From: JBJXHG01 sp046160865
GTDB lineage: Bacteria > Planctomycetota > UBA1135 > GCA-002686595
DNA length: 64,000 nucleotides
Reading direction: 5' to 3'
NCBI GenBank assembly: GCA_046160865.1
Contig: JBJXHG010000181.1
Coordinates: 1 to 64,000 of the forward strand
The translations under genes were made by a program, and so were the position numbers. Each line of letters begins with the position of its first letter. Within the stretch, counting starts at the first letter, position 1. This document shows positions 40,247-51,340 of the stretch, in pieces. A model generated the notes under the pieces. It did no database searches, was not told the origin of the DNA, and saw only the letters and a program-made list of their open reading frames with translations.

Positions 40247-41212
40247 ATGGCCCGGCTGTCGGTGCACCTCGGTTCGCTCCACTTGGAGAATCCGATCTTG
40301 TCGGCGTCGGGCACCTTCGGGCACGGCCTGGAGATGCAGCACTTCGTGCCGCCCGAAAAGGTCGGCGGGCTCGTCAGCAAGACCGTCACCTTGCGCCCGC
40401 GCGCCGGCAATCCGGTGCCGCGCATCTGCGAGACGGAAGCCGGCTTCCTGAACTCGATCGGCCTCGAGAACCGCGGGCTCGCGGCCTACGTGCGCGACGT
40501 TCTTCCGGCGATGGTGCGCGCGCGCACGGTCGTGATGACGAACATCGGCGGCGAGTGCGTCGAGGAGTTTGCCGAGCTCGCCGGAGCGCTCGACGGAGAG
40601 AGCGCGGTGGACGCGTTCGAGGTGAACCTCTCGTGCCCGAACGTGCAAGGCGGCAAGCTCCCGTTCGCGACCGATCCACACATGGCGGCGGACGTCATCG
40701 CGCGTGTGCGCGCGGCGACGAAGAAGCCGATCTTCGCGAAGCTCTCACCGAACGTGTCGCGCATCTCCGAGATGGCTGTGGCGGTCGAAGCTGCCGGCGC
40801 CGACGGCATCACCGCCGTGAACACGCTGCTCGGCATGAAGATCGATTGGCGCACGCGCCGTCCGGGACTGTTCACCGTGCAAGGCGGCTACTCCGGCACG
40901 GGCATCAAGCCGGTCGCGCTGCGTTGCGCGTGGGAGTGTGCACGCAGCGTGCGCATCCCAGTGATCGGGTGCGGCGGGATCGTGACCGCCGATGATGTAT
41001 TGGAGTTCCTCGTCGCGGGCTGCCGCGCGGTGCAAGTCGGCACGGCGTCGTTCGGCGATCCCGGATTGCTCGGCCGCTTGGCGGACGAGATCGACGCGCG
41101 ACTCGACGCGGCGCACATCGCGGCCGTCGAGGAGCTGATCGGCACGCTCGAGATGCCGGTCGCACGCAGCAAGGCCCACGCGGCCATCGCCGCGGGAGGT
41201 GCGCCGTCGTGA
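40247..41212 (+). CDS. pyrD: Dihydroorotate dehydrogenase (class 1B type)
   Basis: 321 residues. It oxidises dihydroorotate to orotate in pyrimidine synthesis. The TIM-barrel motifs are clear: NPILSASGTFGHG at the start, ETEAGFLNSIGLEN, the active-site Cys in EVNLSCPNV (class 1 enzymes use Cys; class 2 use Ser), FAKLSPNV, the GYSGTGIKPVALR loop, and the FMN phosphate site IGCGGI followed by GCRAVQVGTA. Class 1B enzymes work with an electron-transfer subunit PyrK; no pyrK is in this window. No signal or membrane segment is present, in agreement with a cytosolic enzyme. Confidence 0.94.
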   Translation: MARLSVHLGSLHLENPILSASGTFGHGLEMQHFVPPEKVGGLVSKTVTLRPRAGNPVPRICETEAGFLNSIGLENRGLAAYVRDVLPAMVRARTVVMTNIGGECVEEFAELAGALDGESAVDAFEVNLSCPNVQGGKLPFATDPHMAADVIARVRAATKKPIFAKLSPNVSRISEMAVAVEAAGADGITAVNTLLGMKIDWRTRRPGLFTVQGGYSGTGIKPVALRCAWECARSVRIPVIGCGGIVTADDVLEFLVAGCRAVQVGTASFGDPGLLGRLADEIDARLDAAHIAAVEELIGTLEMPVARSKAHAAIAAGGAPS

Positions 41213-41324
41213 CGCGCGTCGAGGCCGCGAGCTCCAAGCTCGGCCCACGAGCTCGCTCGGCGCGCCGCGCGCGCGCGAGCCTGCTCGCTCGTGCGCGCGT
41301 GCGCGGAATGCGGAGGCGGTAGCG

Positions 41325-42185
41325 ATGCGCCTCGAGCTGATGACGCCTGCGCACGTGCGCCGCGCGATCGCGATCTATCTCGAGCAAGCGTGGCCCGACG
41401 CCGGTTTTCCGCGCCCGCGGGTCTCGGTGAGCGATCTCGAGGCGGCGTCCACGCTGGCCGAGCTGTTCGCGCTCTTCGAACGTCCGCGCGCGTGCGAGGA
41501 CACGCTGCTGCAGCGCTACATGCTGCGCCTCGGCAACGCGCGCTATCCGTTCATGAAGTTCGTCGTGCAGGAGTACCTCGTCGACGAGGAGTACTTCTTC
41601 TCCGTCGACACGCACGACGATCTCGACGTGCGTTCGGACAATCCCGACTACGACGCATGGCAGGAGCTCAAGCGCTACAACCTCGAGCTCAAGCGCCGCA
41701 TCGAGTCCGCGTGGGCGGCCGCCGGACTGCCGACGCACAACGATTTGCGCGTGCTCGCCGAAGGTCTCGCCCAGGTCGAGCGCGAGGTGCGCAAGCCGAC
41801 GCGCTTGCTCGTCGTCGACGACGAGGCTGAGGTCGCGCGCGGGCTGAAGGCACTGCTCGAGGCGCGCGGCTACCAAGTGGACCTGTGCTACGACGGGCGC
41901 GCGGTGATGGAGCGGCTCGAGATCGATCCGCTGCCGGATCTGATCTTGCTCGACTACGCGATGCCCGAGCTCGACGGGCAGCAGGTCCTGGCGCGCGTGC
42001 GCGAGAACCCACGTCTCAAGCGCCTCCCGATCCTGCTCGCGACCGCGTCGTCGATCGACCTCGCGCGCCTCCCGCGCGCGACGGGCCTGTTGCGCAAGCC
42101 GTATCGGCGCGAAGTCCTGTTCGCGATGCTGCGCCAGCTGCTCGAGCCGGGGAGTTCTGGCGGCGGCGGGCAGTCCGTGGGTTAG
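41325..42185 (+). CDS. Response regulator with unassigned N-terminal domain
   Basis: 286 residues. The C-terminal 120 residues form a receiver domain: RLLVVDDEAEVARGL with the acidic pair, phosphoacceptor Asp in LILLDYAMPELDG, a Thr/Ser in LLATAS and the Lys in LLRKPYRREVL. The N-terminal 155 residues have no signature I recognise (MRLELMTPAHVRRAIAIYLE opening; an acidic DEEYFFSVDTHDDLDV stretch in the middle). The receiver at the C-terminus and lack of DNA-binding domain suggest regulation by protein contact. No partner kinase is adjacent. It precedes secA and is separated from it by a GC-rich hairpin. Confidence 0.85.
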   Translation: MRLELMTPAHVRRAIAIYLEQAWPDAGFPRPRVSVSDLEAASTLAELFALFERPRACEDTLLQRYMLRLGNARYPFMKFVVQEYLVDEEYFFSVDTHDDLDVRSDNPDYDAWQELKRYNLELKRRIESAWAAAGLPTHNDLRVLAEGLAQVEREVRKPTRLLVVDDEAEVARGLKALLEARGYQVDLCYDGRAVMERLEIDPLPDLILLDYAMPELDGQQVLARVRENPRLKRLPILLATASSIDLARLPRATGLLRKPYRREVLFAMLRQLLEPGSSGGGGQSVG

Positions 42186-42194
42186 GATTCCGGG

Positions 42195-42226
42195 CCCTGC
42201 GCGCGCCGCTGAGCTGCGCGCGCGGG
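42195..42226 (+). terminator. GC-rich hairpin between the response regulator and secA
   Basis: CCTGCGCGCGC and GCGCGCGCGGG can pair around a loop of about 9 nt (minor register choices), followed by ACCGCCTTTATTAG, a short T-containing stretch. Probably a terminator. The TTTATTAG just after it might belong to a secA promoter. Confidence 0.5.
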
Positions 42227-42295
42227 CACCGCCTTTATTAGGGAAAACGGCCCGACCTGCGGATCCGCCGCGGCGCCGGGCGAGGATCGATCAGC

Positions 42296-45330
<3,035 letters not shown>

Positions 45331-45337
<7 letters not shown>

Positions 45338-45393
45338 GCCCGGAGAACGAGGGCGTGAGCTCGGCGAAGGAAGGCGTGAGCCGAGCGGGAGGC
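45331..45393. repeat. Three 21-bp tandem repeats linking secA and waaA
   Basis: Three imperfect units, each beginning GGCGTGAGC, at 45331-45351, 45352-45372 and 45373-45393. The first contains the secA stop codon, and the multiple of three puts a TGA in the secA frame in every unit. The waaA GTG lies 3 nt after the last unit. Confidence 0.85.
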
Positions 45394-45395
45394 GC

Positions 45396-46736
45396 GTGAC
45401 TCGACCCGCGCCGATCCTGCGCGATCCGAACCCCGGTCTCTCGCGCTTCCTGCTGCACGCGCTCTACGACGCGGCCTGGATCGTCGTCGTCGTGCTCGCG
45501 TCGCCGTGGTGGCTGTGGCGCTGCGCGCGCGATGCACGTTTTCGCGCCATGGCGCGGGCGCGCCTCGGCGCCGGCCTGCCGCGTGCGCCGACTCCGGGCG
45601 CGCGGCCGCGCGCGCTGATCCACGGCGTCTCCGTCGGCGAAGTGAAAGCGGCGCAGTCGCTCGTGCGCGCGCTCGAGCGCGCGCATCCGGAGCTCGACAT
45701 CGTGATCAGCACGACGACGGACACCGGCTTCGACGTCGCGCGCAAGATCTATCCGGCGCTGACGGTGGTGCGCTTCCCGATCGATCCGTCGTTCGTCGTG
45801 CGCCGTTTCCTCGACCGCGTCGCACCGGCGTGCGTCGTGCTGATGGAGCTCGAGATCTGGCCGAACTTCCTGCGTTGCGCGAATCGCCGTGCGATCCCGA
45901 TCGCGGTCGTCAACGGACGCATCACGCCGCAGAGCTTCGGGCACTACCGGCTCTTCAAGGATCTGCTCCCGCAGTTCAACCGCATCTCGCTCTTTTGCGT
46001 TCAGGACGAGGAGTACGCGGAGCGCTTCGAGCGTTTGTCCGCTGACCGCGCGCGCATCCAAGTGTGCGGGAACATCAAGGCGGACGGGCTCGAGCTCGGC
46101 CGCGTGGAACCTGGAGTCGAGCTCGTGCGCTTGCTCGGCGGACGCGCGGGCCAACGCGTGATCGTCGCCGGCAGCACGCACCATCCGGAGGAGCGCTCCA
46201 TCGCCGCGGCGTGGCGTGCCGGCGCGGCGCGCGCGCGCTTGATCCTGGTGCCGCGCCACCCGGAGCGTGCGAAGGACGTCGCCGCGGACCTCGCCGCGGA
46301 CGGGAGCCCGCCACAATTGCTGACGCGCTTGCGTGCTGGCGAAGCGCCGGATTCCGACCGGCCGTGCATCGTCGACACGATCGGCGAGCTCGAGCAGGTC
46401 TACGCGCTCGGCGACGTCGTCTTCGTCGGCGGCACGCTCGTCCCGCACGGCGGGCAGAACGTACTCGAGCCCGCCGCGCAGGCGAAGCCCGTGCTCGTCG
46501 GTCCGCACGTCCACAATTTCGTGCAGGAAGTCGCGCTGCTCGAGCGCGCCGGCGCGTGCCGCACCGTGCGCTCCGAGGACGAGCTCGCCGCGCAATTCGC
46601 CGCGCTCACGGCCGACCCGGATGCGTGCGAGCGCATGGGCGCGGCGGGCCGCGCGGCCGTCGAAGCGCAGACGGGTGCGACGGAACGGACGCTGCGCGCG
46701 CTCGAAGAGGGCTGCTTCGCACGCATCGCCGGATGA
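45396..46736 (+). CDS. waaA: 3-deoxy-D-manno-octulosonic acid (Kdo) transferase
   Basis: 446 residues from GTG 45396. WaaA adds Kdo from CMP-Kdo to the lipid A precursor at the inner membrane. It has an N-terminal membrane anchor (YDAAWIVVVVLASPWWLW) and the usual GT-B layout: IHGVSVGEVKAAQSLV (acceptor-side Glu region), ISTTTDTGFDVARKIYP, MELEIWPNFLR, VNGRITPQSFGHYRLF, VCGNIKAD, VAGSTHHPEE, LVPRHPERA and the closing GGTLVPHGGQNVLEPAAQAKPVLVG (donor site). Its presence is evidence for an LPS-type outer membrane. It may be co-transcribed with secA. Confidence 0.93.
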   Translation: MTRPAPILRDPNPGLSRFLLHALYDAAWIVVVVLASPWWLWRCARDARFRAMARARLGAGLPRAPTPGARPRALIHGVSVGEVKAAQSLVRALERAHPELDIVISTTTDTGFDVARKIYPALTVVRFPIDPSFVVRRFLDRVAPACVVLMELEIWPNFLRCANRRAIPIAVVNGRITPQSFGHYRLFKDLLPQFNRISLFCVQDEEYAERFERLSADRARIQVCGNIKADGLELGRVEPGVELVRLLGGRAGQRVIVAGSTHHPEERSIAAAWRAGAARARLILVPRHPERAKDVAADLAADGSPPQLLTRLRAGEAPDSDRPCIVDTIGELEQVYALGDVVFVGGTLVPHGGQNVLEPAAQAKPVLVGPHVHNFVQEVALLERAGACRTVRSEDELAAQFAALTADPDACERMGAAGRAAVEAQTGATERTLRALEEGCFARIAG

Positions 46737-46754
46737 GCACGCCGGCGAGCGGTC

Positions 46755-46912
46755 GCCGTGATCACGGAGAGCGGCGGTCCGCTCTCGCACGGCGCGGTCA
46801 CCGCGCGCGAGATGAAGATCCCGGCCGTCATGTCGGTGCGCGCCTGGCGAATGGACAGCGCGTGCGCGTCGAGGGAACCGCAGGCCGCGTGGTCCTGCTC
46901 GGGCCCGCTTGA
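46755..46912 (+). pseudogene. Remnant of a PEP-utilising enzyme swivelling His domain
   Basis: In frame with waaA but after its stop, the translation reads VITESGGPLSHGAVTAREMK then IPAVMSVR, the classical phosphohistidine swivel motif of PEP-utilising enzymes (TxxGGxxSHxAIxAR). A shift of frame near 46838 then gives LANGQRVRVEGTAGRVVLL, the normal continuation of the same domain, ending at a stop at 46912. The rest of the enzyme is absent, so this is a frameshifted C-terminal fragment left by gene loss. There is no sign of the upstream catalytic domains in this window. Confidence 0.72.
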
Positions 46913-46939
46913 CCCAGTGCTTCTTCGGGCACCGTGGCC

Positions 46940-46968
46940 GTGCCATCACGCGCGGCGCGGTGTATCTT
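46940..46968 (+). promoter_or_regulatory. Candidate metK promoter
   Basis: GTGCCA (46940-46945), 17-bp spacer, TATCTT (46963-46968). The predicted start near 46975 gives a leader of about 90 nt. It contains an inverted repeat GCCCGAT/ATCGGGC at 46986-46992 and 47014-47020 (21-nt loop). I do not recognise a SAM riboswitch consensus. Confidence 0.45.
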
Positions 46969-47065
46969 GAGCGGCTCGAGTCCGGGCCCGATCGACTCGA
47001 AACACGCACTGGAATCGGGCGACCCGCAGCCAGGCGACTTGCACAGGCCAACCCGCCGACGACCT

Positions 47066-48238
47066 ATGGCACGCCAACTCTTCACTTCCGAATCGGTTTC
47101 GATGGGCCACCCCGACAAGGTGGCCGACCAAATCTCCGACGCGATCCTCGACGCCTGCCTCGCGGGGGATCCGATGAGCCGCGTCGCGTGCGAGACGCTG
47201 ACGACGACGGGCCTCGTCGTGATCGCGGGCGAGATCACGACCAACGTCAAAGACCTCGACTATCAGAAGCTCGCGCGCGGCGTGCTGCGCCGCATCGGCT
47301 ACACCGACGAGTCGGCCGGCATCAGCGCCGATTCGTGCTGCGTGATGGTCGTCGTCGGCAAGCAGTCGGCGGACATCTCGCTCGGCGTGACGGCCGAGAC
47401 GAACAAGGACAAGGAACAAGGCGCCGGCGACCAAGGCTTGATGTTCGGCTTCGCGTGCAACGAGACGCCGACGTTGATGCCGTTCCCGATCTACTACGCG
47501 CACCGCTTGGTGGAGAAGCAGGCCGAGCTGCGCGAGAAGCAAGTCCTGAAGTGGCTCCGCCCGGACGCGAAGAGCCAGGTGACCGTCGAGTACGACGGCA
47601 ACAAGCCCGTGCGCGTGCACACCGTCCTGATCAGCACGCAACACGCGCCGGACGTCGACAACGAGACGATCCGCCGCGAGGTGATCGAGAAGATCGTCAA
47701 GACGACGATCCCGGCGCAGTACCTCGACGCGAAGACGATCTACCACGTCAATCCGACCGGACGTTTCGTCGTCGGCGGACCGCACGGCGACTGCGGGCTC
47801 ACGGGTCGCAAGATCATCGTCGACACGTACGGCGGCATGGGCCGCCACGGCGGCGGCGCGTTCTCCGGCAAGGATCCGTCGAAGGTCGATCGCTCGGCGG
47901 CGTACGCCGCGCGCTGGGTCGCGAAGAACGTCGTCGCGGCCGGACTTGCCGACCGCTGCGAGATCCAAGTGAGCTACGCGATCGGCATCGCGAAGCCGCT
48001 CTCGATCCGCGCCGACACGTTCGGTACCGGCAAGGTCTCCGACGACCAGCTCACGCGCGCCGTCGAGCAAGTGTTCGACCTCCGGCCCGCGGCGATCATC
48101 CAGCAATTCAATCTGCGCCGGCCGATGTACGAGAAGACCGCGTACCACGGCCACTTCGGACGCGACGAGTTCCCGTGGGAAGCCGTCGACAAGAAGGCGG
48201 CGCTGACCGAGGCCGTCGCCGCCAAGGCGCGGCAGTGA
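47066..48238 (+). CDS. metK: S-adenosylmethionine synthetase
   Basis: 390 residues, normal for the family. It makes SAM from ATP and methionine. Visible: SESVSMGHPDKVADQISDAI at the N-terminus with the ATP-binding His/Asp, the GAGDQGLMFG loop, NPTGRFVVGGPHGDCGLTGR, the P-loop-like GGGAFSGKDPSKVDRSAAY, YAIGIAKPLS and the FRP-like RPMYEKTAYHGHFGR near the C-terminus. ATG 47066 matches the conserved family start (MARQLFTSESVSMGHP). The upstream region may include a structured leader. Confidence 0.97.
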   Translation: MARQLFTSESVSMGHPDKVADQISDAILDACLAGDPMSRVACETLTTTGLVVIAGEITTNVKDLDYQKLARGVLRRIGYTDESAGISADSCCVMVVVGKQSADISLGVTAETNKDKEQGAGDQGLMFGFACNETPTLMPFPIYYAHRLVEKQAELREKQVLKWLRPDAKSQVTVEYDGNKPVRVHTVLISTQHAPDVDNETIRREVIEKIVKTTIPAQYLDAKTIYHVNPTGRFVVGGPHGDCGLTGRKIIVDTYGGMGRHGGGAFSGKDPSKVDRSAAYAARWVAKNVVAAGLADRCEIQVSYAIGIAKPLSIRADTFGTGKVSDDQLTRAVEQVFDLRPAAIIQQFNLRRPMYEKTAYHGHFGRDEFPWEAVDKKAALTEAVAAKARQ

Positions 48239-48447
48239 CGGCGGGCGGAGCGCGTTCGGAACGCAACGCGACGTGCGCCGCACGCTGCAATGCGCTGCGC
48301 GTTGATACGCCGGTGTAACGCGAGCGGAGTCGCGGGTATGCACACCTCGCCGCTGGAGTGCGGTCTGCTTGTTGCTCGGGGCGCGCGCCGCTCGCCGCAC
48401 GGGCGCGAGCGACCCTCCTCGTCGAATCCCGACTCACCCTCTGCCGC

Positions 48448-49443
48448 ATGAAGCACCGCCATCTCGTCGGACTGCCGGCTTCGGCAATCCTCGTCCTCGC
48501 TCTCGCTTGTCGTCAGACCGCCGAGCGTCCGGCTGCGCCCGCAGCGCCGGCGCAGTCGCATGCGTCCGTCGCCGACGCATCGGCCGAGCTGCCGCTGCCG
48601 ACGCTGGAGATGACGAAGCCCGCCGATTTCGCCGGCATTCACAACGTCGTCGCGTACGCGCCGCACGTGTTCTCAGGCTCGATGCCGGAGGGCGAAGAGG
48701 GCCTCGAGACGCTCTCGAAGCTCGGCGTGCGCACGATCATCAGTGTCGACGGCGCTCCGCCGGACGTCGCGGGCGCGAAGAAGCTCGGCATGCGCTACGT
48801 GCACTACCCGATCGGCTACAACGGGGTCAGCCCCGAGCGCTCGCTCGAGATCTCGCGCGCGGTGAAGGAGCTGCCGGGCCCGGTCTACATCCACTGCCAC
48901 CACGGCAAGCACCGCAGTGCCGGCGCGGCCGGCGTGGCGGTCGTGACGCTCGGCCTCGGCACCGAGGAAGCGATGCTCGAGCGCATGAAGGTCTCGGGCA
49001 CCGCGGCAGGCTACAAGGGCTTGTTCCAGTGTGTGAAGGACGCGGACCCGGCGAACGCGGCGAAGCTTGCCGCGCTGAGCGGGCCGTTCCCGGAGGTCAC
49101 GGCCACCCCCGGCTTCGTCCAAGCGATGGTCCAGGTCGACGAGGTCAACGACCACCTCAAGGCGGTCGAGAAGGCGGGCTGGACCGTGCCCGCGGATCAC
49201 CCCGACCTCGTGCCGGTCGCCGAGGCCGGCCGCCTCGCGGACCTCTTCCGCGACAGCGCGAAGGACAAGATCGCGATGTCGAAGGACGCGCGCTTCGTCG
49301 AGCTGCTCGCGCAAGCGTCGCAGGAAGTCGGTGACCTCGAGGCCGCGCTCGGCCGCGCCGGTGCGACTGCCGAGGAGAAGAGCGCGCTCTTCAAGAAGAT
49401 CCAGGCGACCTGCAAGGCCTGCCACGTCGACTACCGCGACTGA
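48448..49443 (+). CDS. Dual-specificity phosphatase-like lipoprotein with C-terminal c-type heme motif
   Basis: 331 residues with a lipoprotein signal (LVLALAC, Cys about 18). Residues about 50-230 form a tyrosine/dual-specificity phosphatase-like domain with the active-site loop H-C150-HHGKH-R156 (HCx5R) and an upstream HVFSGSMPEGEEGLETLS segment like that of bacterial DSPs. The final 80 residues are helical and end with C322-KA-C325-H326, a c-type heme-binding motif near the C-terminus as in cytochrome c-prime-type four-helix bundles. The combination would place a phosphatase and a heme in the periplasm or outer membrane. The heme may sense redox or gas ligands; this is inference. The general acid Asp was not identified. 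Confidence 0.82.
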   Translation: MKHRHLVGLPASAILVLALACRQTAERPAAPAAPAQSHASVADASAELPLPTLEMTKPADFAGIHNVVAYAPHVFSGSMPEGEEGLETLSKLGVRTIISVDGAPPDVAGAKKLGMRYVHYPIGYNGVSPERSLEISRAVKELPGPVYIHCHHGKHRSAGAAGVAVVTLGLGTEEAMLERMKVSGTAAGYKGLFQCVKDADPANAAKLAALSGPFPEVTATPGFVQAMVQVDEVNDHLKAVEKAGWTVPADHPDLVPVAEAGRLADLFRDSAKDKIAMSKDARFVELLAQASQEVGDLEAALGRAGATAEEKSALFKKIQATCKACHVDYRD

Positions 49444-49576
49444 TCGAAGCCGGTCTCGGCGCGCGGGGAAGCACCGGTTCTCGCCGTGGGCGGGAGCCGG
49501 TGCGGCGTTTCGTGACTCGTGCACCCGGGCGCGGTAGAACCGTCGGCCTGCGCATCTCGCGCGGGTCGAGGACCGC

Positions 49577-50242
49577 ATGCTGCACACGCCCCAAGCACTT
49601 CGCGCGCACCTGCGCGCGGGGTTCACGCTGATCGAGCTCCTGGCCGTCATCCTGATCATCGGGATTCTGATGGTCTTCTTGCTGCCGAAGATCCCGGAGG
49701 CGATCGACGCGGGCAAAGTCACGGCGTGCAAGGCGAACCTGAAGGAGATCTTCGGCGGTCTCGTGATCTACAACACGAAGTACAACCGCATCCCGGACCA
49801 GAGCGGCGTGCGCTTCTTCTCATCGCTCATCTCGAAGGGCGTGTGGGAGAACTCGAAAGCGTCCGTTCAGAAGCTCACTTGCCCCGGCGTCGACATCGGC
49901 GCGCTCGCGATCGGCGGCATCGAGAACCCGGAGGACTGGTTCTCCAACGTCGACGTGATCGACGGCGAGTACTCGTCGTACGCCGGCCGCGATACGAAGA
50001 ACTTCCCGCTGCGCAAGTTCCCGGGCAGCGACAAGGAACCGATCGTGGCCGACGACAACGTCGGTGACCTGACGGAAGGCAATCACCGCACGACCACGTG
50101 CGTGCTGTACGCGTCCGGCTCTGTTGGGACGTTCGAGATCTTCGAGCTGCAGGAGAAGGGCGTCGTCGACAAGGAGACGCCGGTTCTCGTCGTCGGACCG
50201 GAATCACCGGTCGACGAGCTGCGCAAGCTGAGCGTCGACTAG
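49577..50242 (+). CDS. Type II secretion / type IV pilus pseudopilin-like protein
   Basis: 221 residues. The N-terminus carries a prepilin cleavage/methylation site: a basic leader, then GFTLIELLAVILIIGIL with the conserved Glu at +5, followed by the long hydrophobic helix. The globular domain (YNTKYNRIPDQSGVRFFSSL onward) has a Cys pair (CKANL; LTCPGV; TTCVL) and resembles the planctomycete prepilin-type proteins often annotated DUF1559-like or GspG-like, but is not decisively assigned. A GAGG ribosome site lies 5 nt upstream of ATG. It probably assembles in a secretion or pilus-like fibre, cleaved by a prepilin peptidase encoded elsewhere. Confidence 0.82.
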   Translation: MLHTPQALRAHLRAGFTLIELLAVILIIGILMVFLLPKIPEAIDAGKVTACKANLKEIFGGLVIYNTKYNRIPDQSGVRFFSSLISKGVWENSKASVQKLTCPGVDIGALAIGGIENPEDWFSNVDVIDGEYSSYAGRDTKNFPLRKFPGSDKEPIVADDNVGDLTEGNHRTTTCVLYASGSVGTFEIFELQEKGVVDKETPVLVVGPESPVDELRKLSVD

Positions 50243-50375
50243 CCCGCGCGGCTGGCGCGCACCGTTTCGGGAGCCGCGGTCCGTGTGATCCCGCGTTCGT
50301 GGTGCGAGCCCCTCGCGGCCGCTACCCTGTGCGGTCGACATACGTGCGCGCGCCGTCCTCGAGCGACCTGACCGG

Positions 50376-51296
50376 ATGAATCCGCTGCACCTCCTCCGCG
50401 CGATGCGCCCACAGCAGTGGGTGAAGAACATGTTCGTGCTGGCGGCGCTCGTGTTCGCGCGCGGCGCGCGCGGCGACCTGCTCGCGGGCGATCTCGCCGA
50501 CGTGCGACGCACGCTCTATGCGTTCATCGCCTTCTGCCTCGGCTCGAGCGCGATCTACCTCGTCAACGACGTGATGGACGTCGAGTCGGACCGCAAGCAT
50601 CCGACCAAGAAGAGCCGCCCGATCGCAGCGGGCCAAGTCGCGATCCAAGCCGCGCTCGCCGTGTCCGCGGCCTGCGTCGCGCTAGCGCTCGCGATCTCGT
50701 ACTTCGCGCAAGCGCCGGGCATCACGGGGCCGACGGTCCAGCACGTCGTGGCCGCGTACATGGTGCTCAACCTGGCGTACAGCCTGAAGCTGAAGCACCT
50801 GGTGCTCGTCGACGCGTTCTGCATCGCGGCCGGATTCCTGCTGCGCGTGATCGCCGGCGGACAGGCGGCCGGCGCTCAGATCTCGCACTGGCTCATGCTG
50901 TGCACGCTGTTCCTCTCGCTGTTCCTCGCGTTGTGCAAGCGGCGCGCAGAGAGCGATTTGCTCGGCGACGACCGCGGCCACCACCGCGCGATCCTGACCG
51001 AGTACAACCAAGGCTTCATCGACCAGATGGTGACGGTGCTCGCCGCGTGCACGATCCTCACCTACACGATGTACACGGTGTCCGAGGAGACCGCGCGCAA
51101 GTTCGGCCCGGACAATCACCTGTTGTGGACCGTGCCGTTCGTCGTGTTCGGTCTCGCGCGCTACATGCTGCTCGTGCAGACGCAGAAGGGCGGCGGGAGT
51201 CCGACGCGCGTGCTGCTCGGCGGCGACGTGCCGTTCCTCGTCAACACGCTCGGCTGGATGGCGACCGTGGCGTGGGTCGTGATCGACCACGGCTAG
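50376..51296 (+). CDS. UbiA-family prenyltransferase (decaprenyl-phosphate phosphoribosyltransferase-like)
   Basis: 306 residues with about eight or nine hydrophobic segments. The first Asp-rich motif NDVMDVESDRKHPTKKSRPIA is typical of the UbiA superfamily subgroup that uses phosphoribosyl donors (5-phosphoribosyl-monophospho-decaprenol synthase) rather than aromatic acceptors. The opening MNPLHLLRAMRPQQWVKNMF and the CKRRAESDLLGDD segment also fit this subgroup. It would load ribose phosphate on a polyprenyl phosphate for arabinose- or ribose-containing envelope glycans, or have a related role. Family-level confidence is high; substrate is inferred. Confidence 0.85.
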   Translation: MNPLHLLRAMRPQQWVKNMFVLAALVFARGARGDLLAGDLADVRRTLYAFIAFCLGSSAIYLVNDVMDVESDRKHPTKKSRPIAAGQVAIQAALAVSAACVALALAISYFAQAPGITGPTVQHVVAAYMVLNLAYSLKLKHLVLVDAFCIAAGFLLRVIAGGQAAGAQISHWLMLCTLFLSLFLALCKRRAESDLLGDDRGHHRAILTEYNQGFIDQMVTVLAACTILTYTMYTVSEETARKFGPDNHLLWTVPFVVFGLARYMLLVQTQKGGGSPTRVLLGGDVPFLVNTLGWMATVAWVVIDHG

Positions 51297-51340
51297 CCCG
51301 CATTTCTCACCACGTCCTGCTGCGTTCGCGTCACACGCTT
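51297..51340. repeat. Single arm of family 3 repeat after a stop codon
   Basis: CCCGCATTTCTCACCACG, then CCTGCTGCG and TCGCG, matches the left arm of the complete element at 141-317. It begins right after the UbiA-family stop codon and runs into the family 2 copy that follows. Confidence 0.6.

Noticed and set aside
46975..47065. SAM-I or SAM-II riboswitch before metK
   Set aside because: The conserved cores of these classes could not be found; only an unassigned hairpin is visible.
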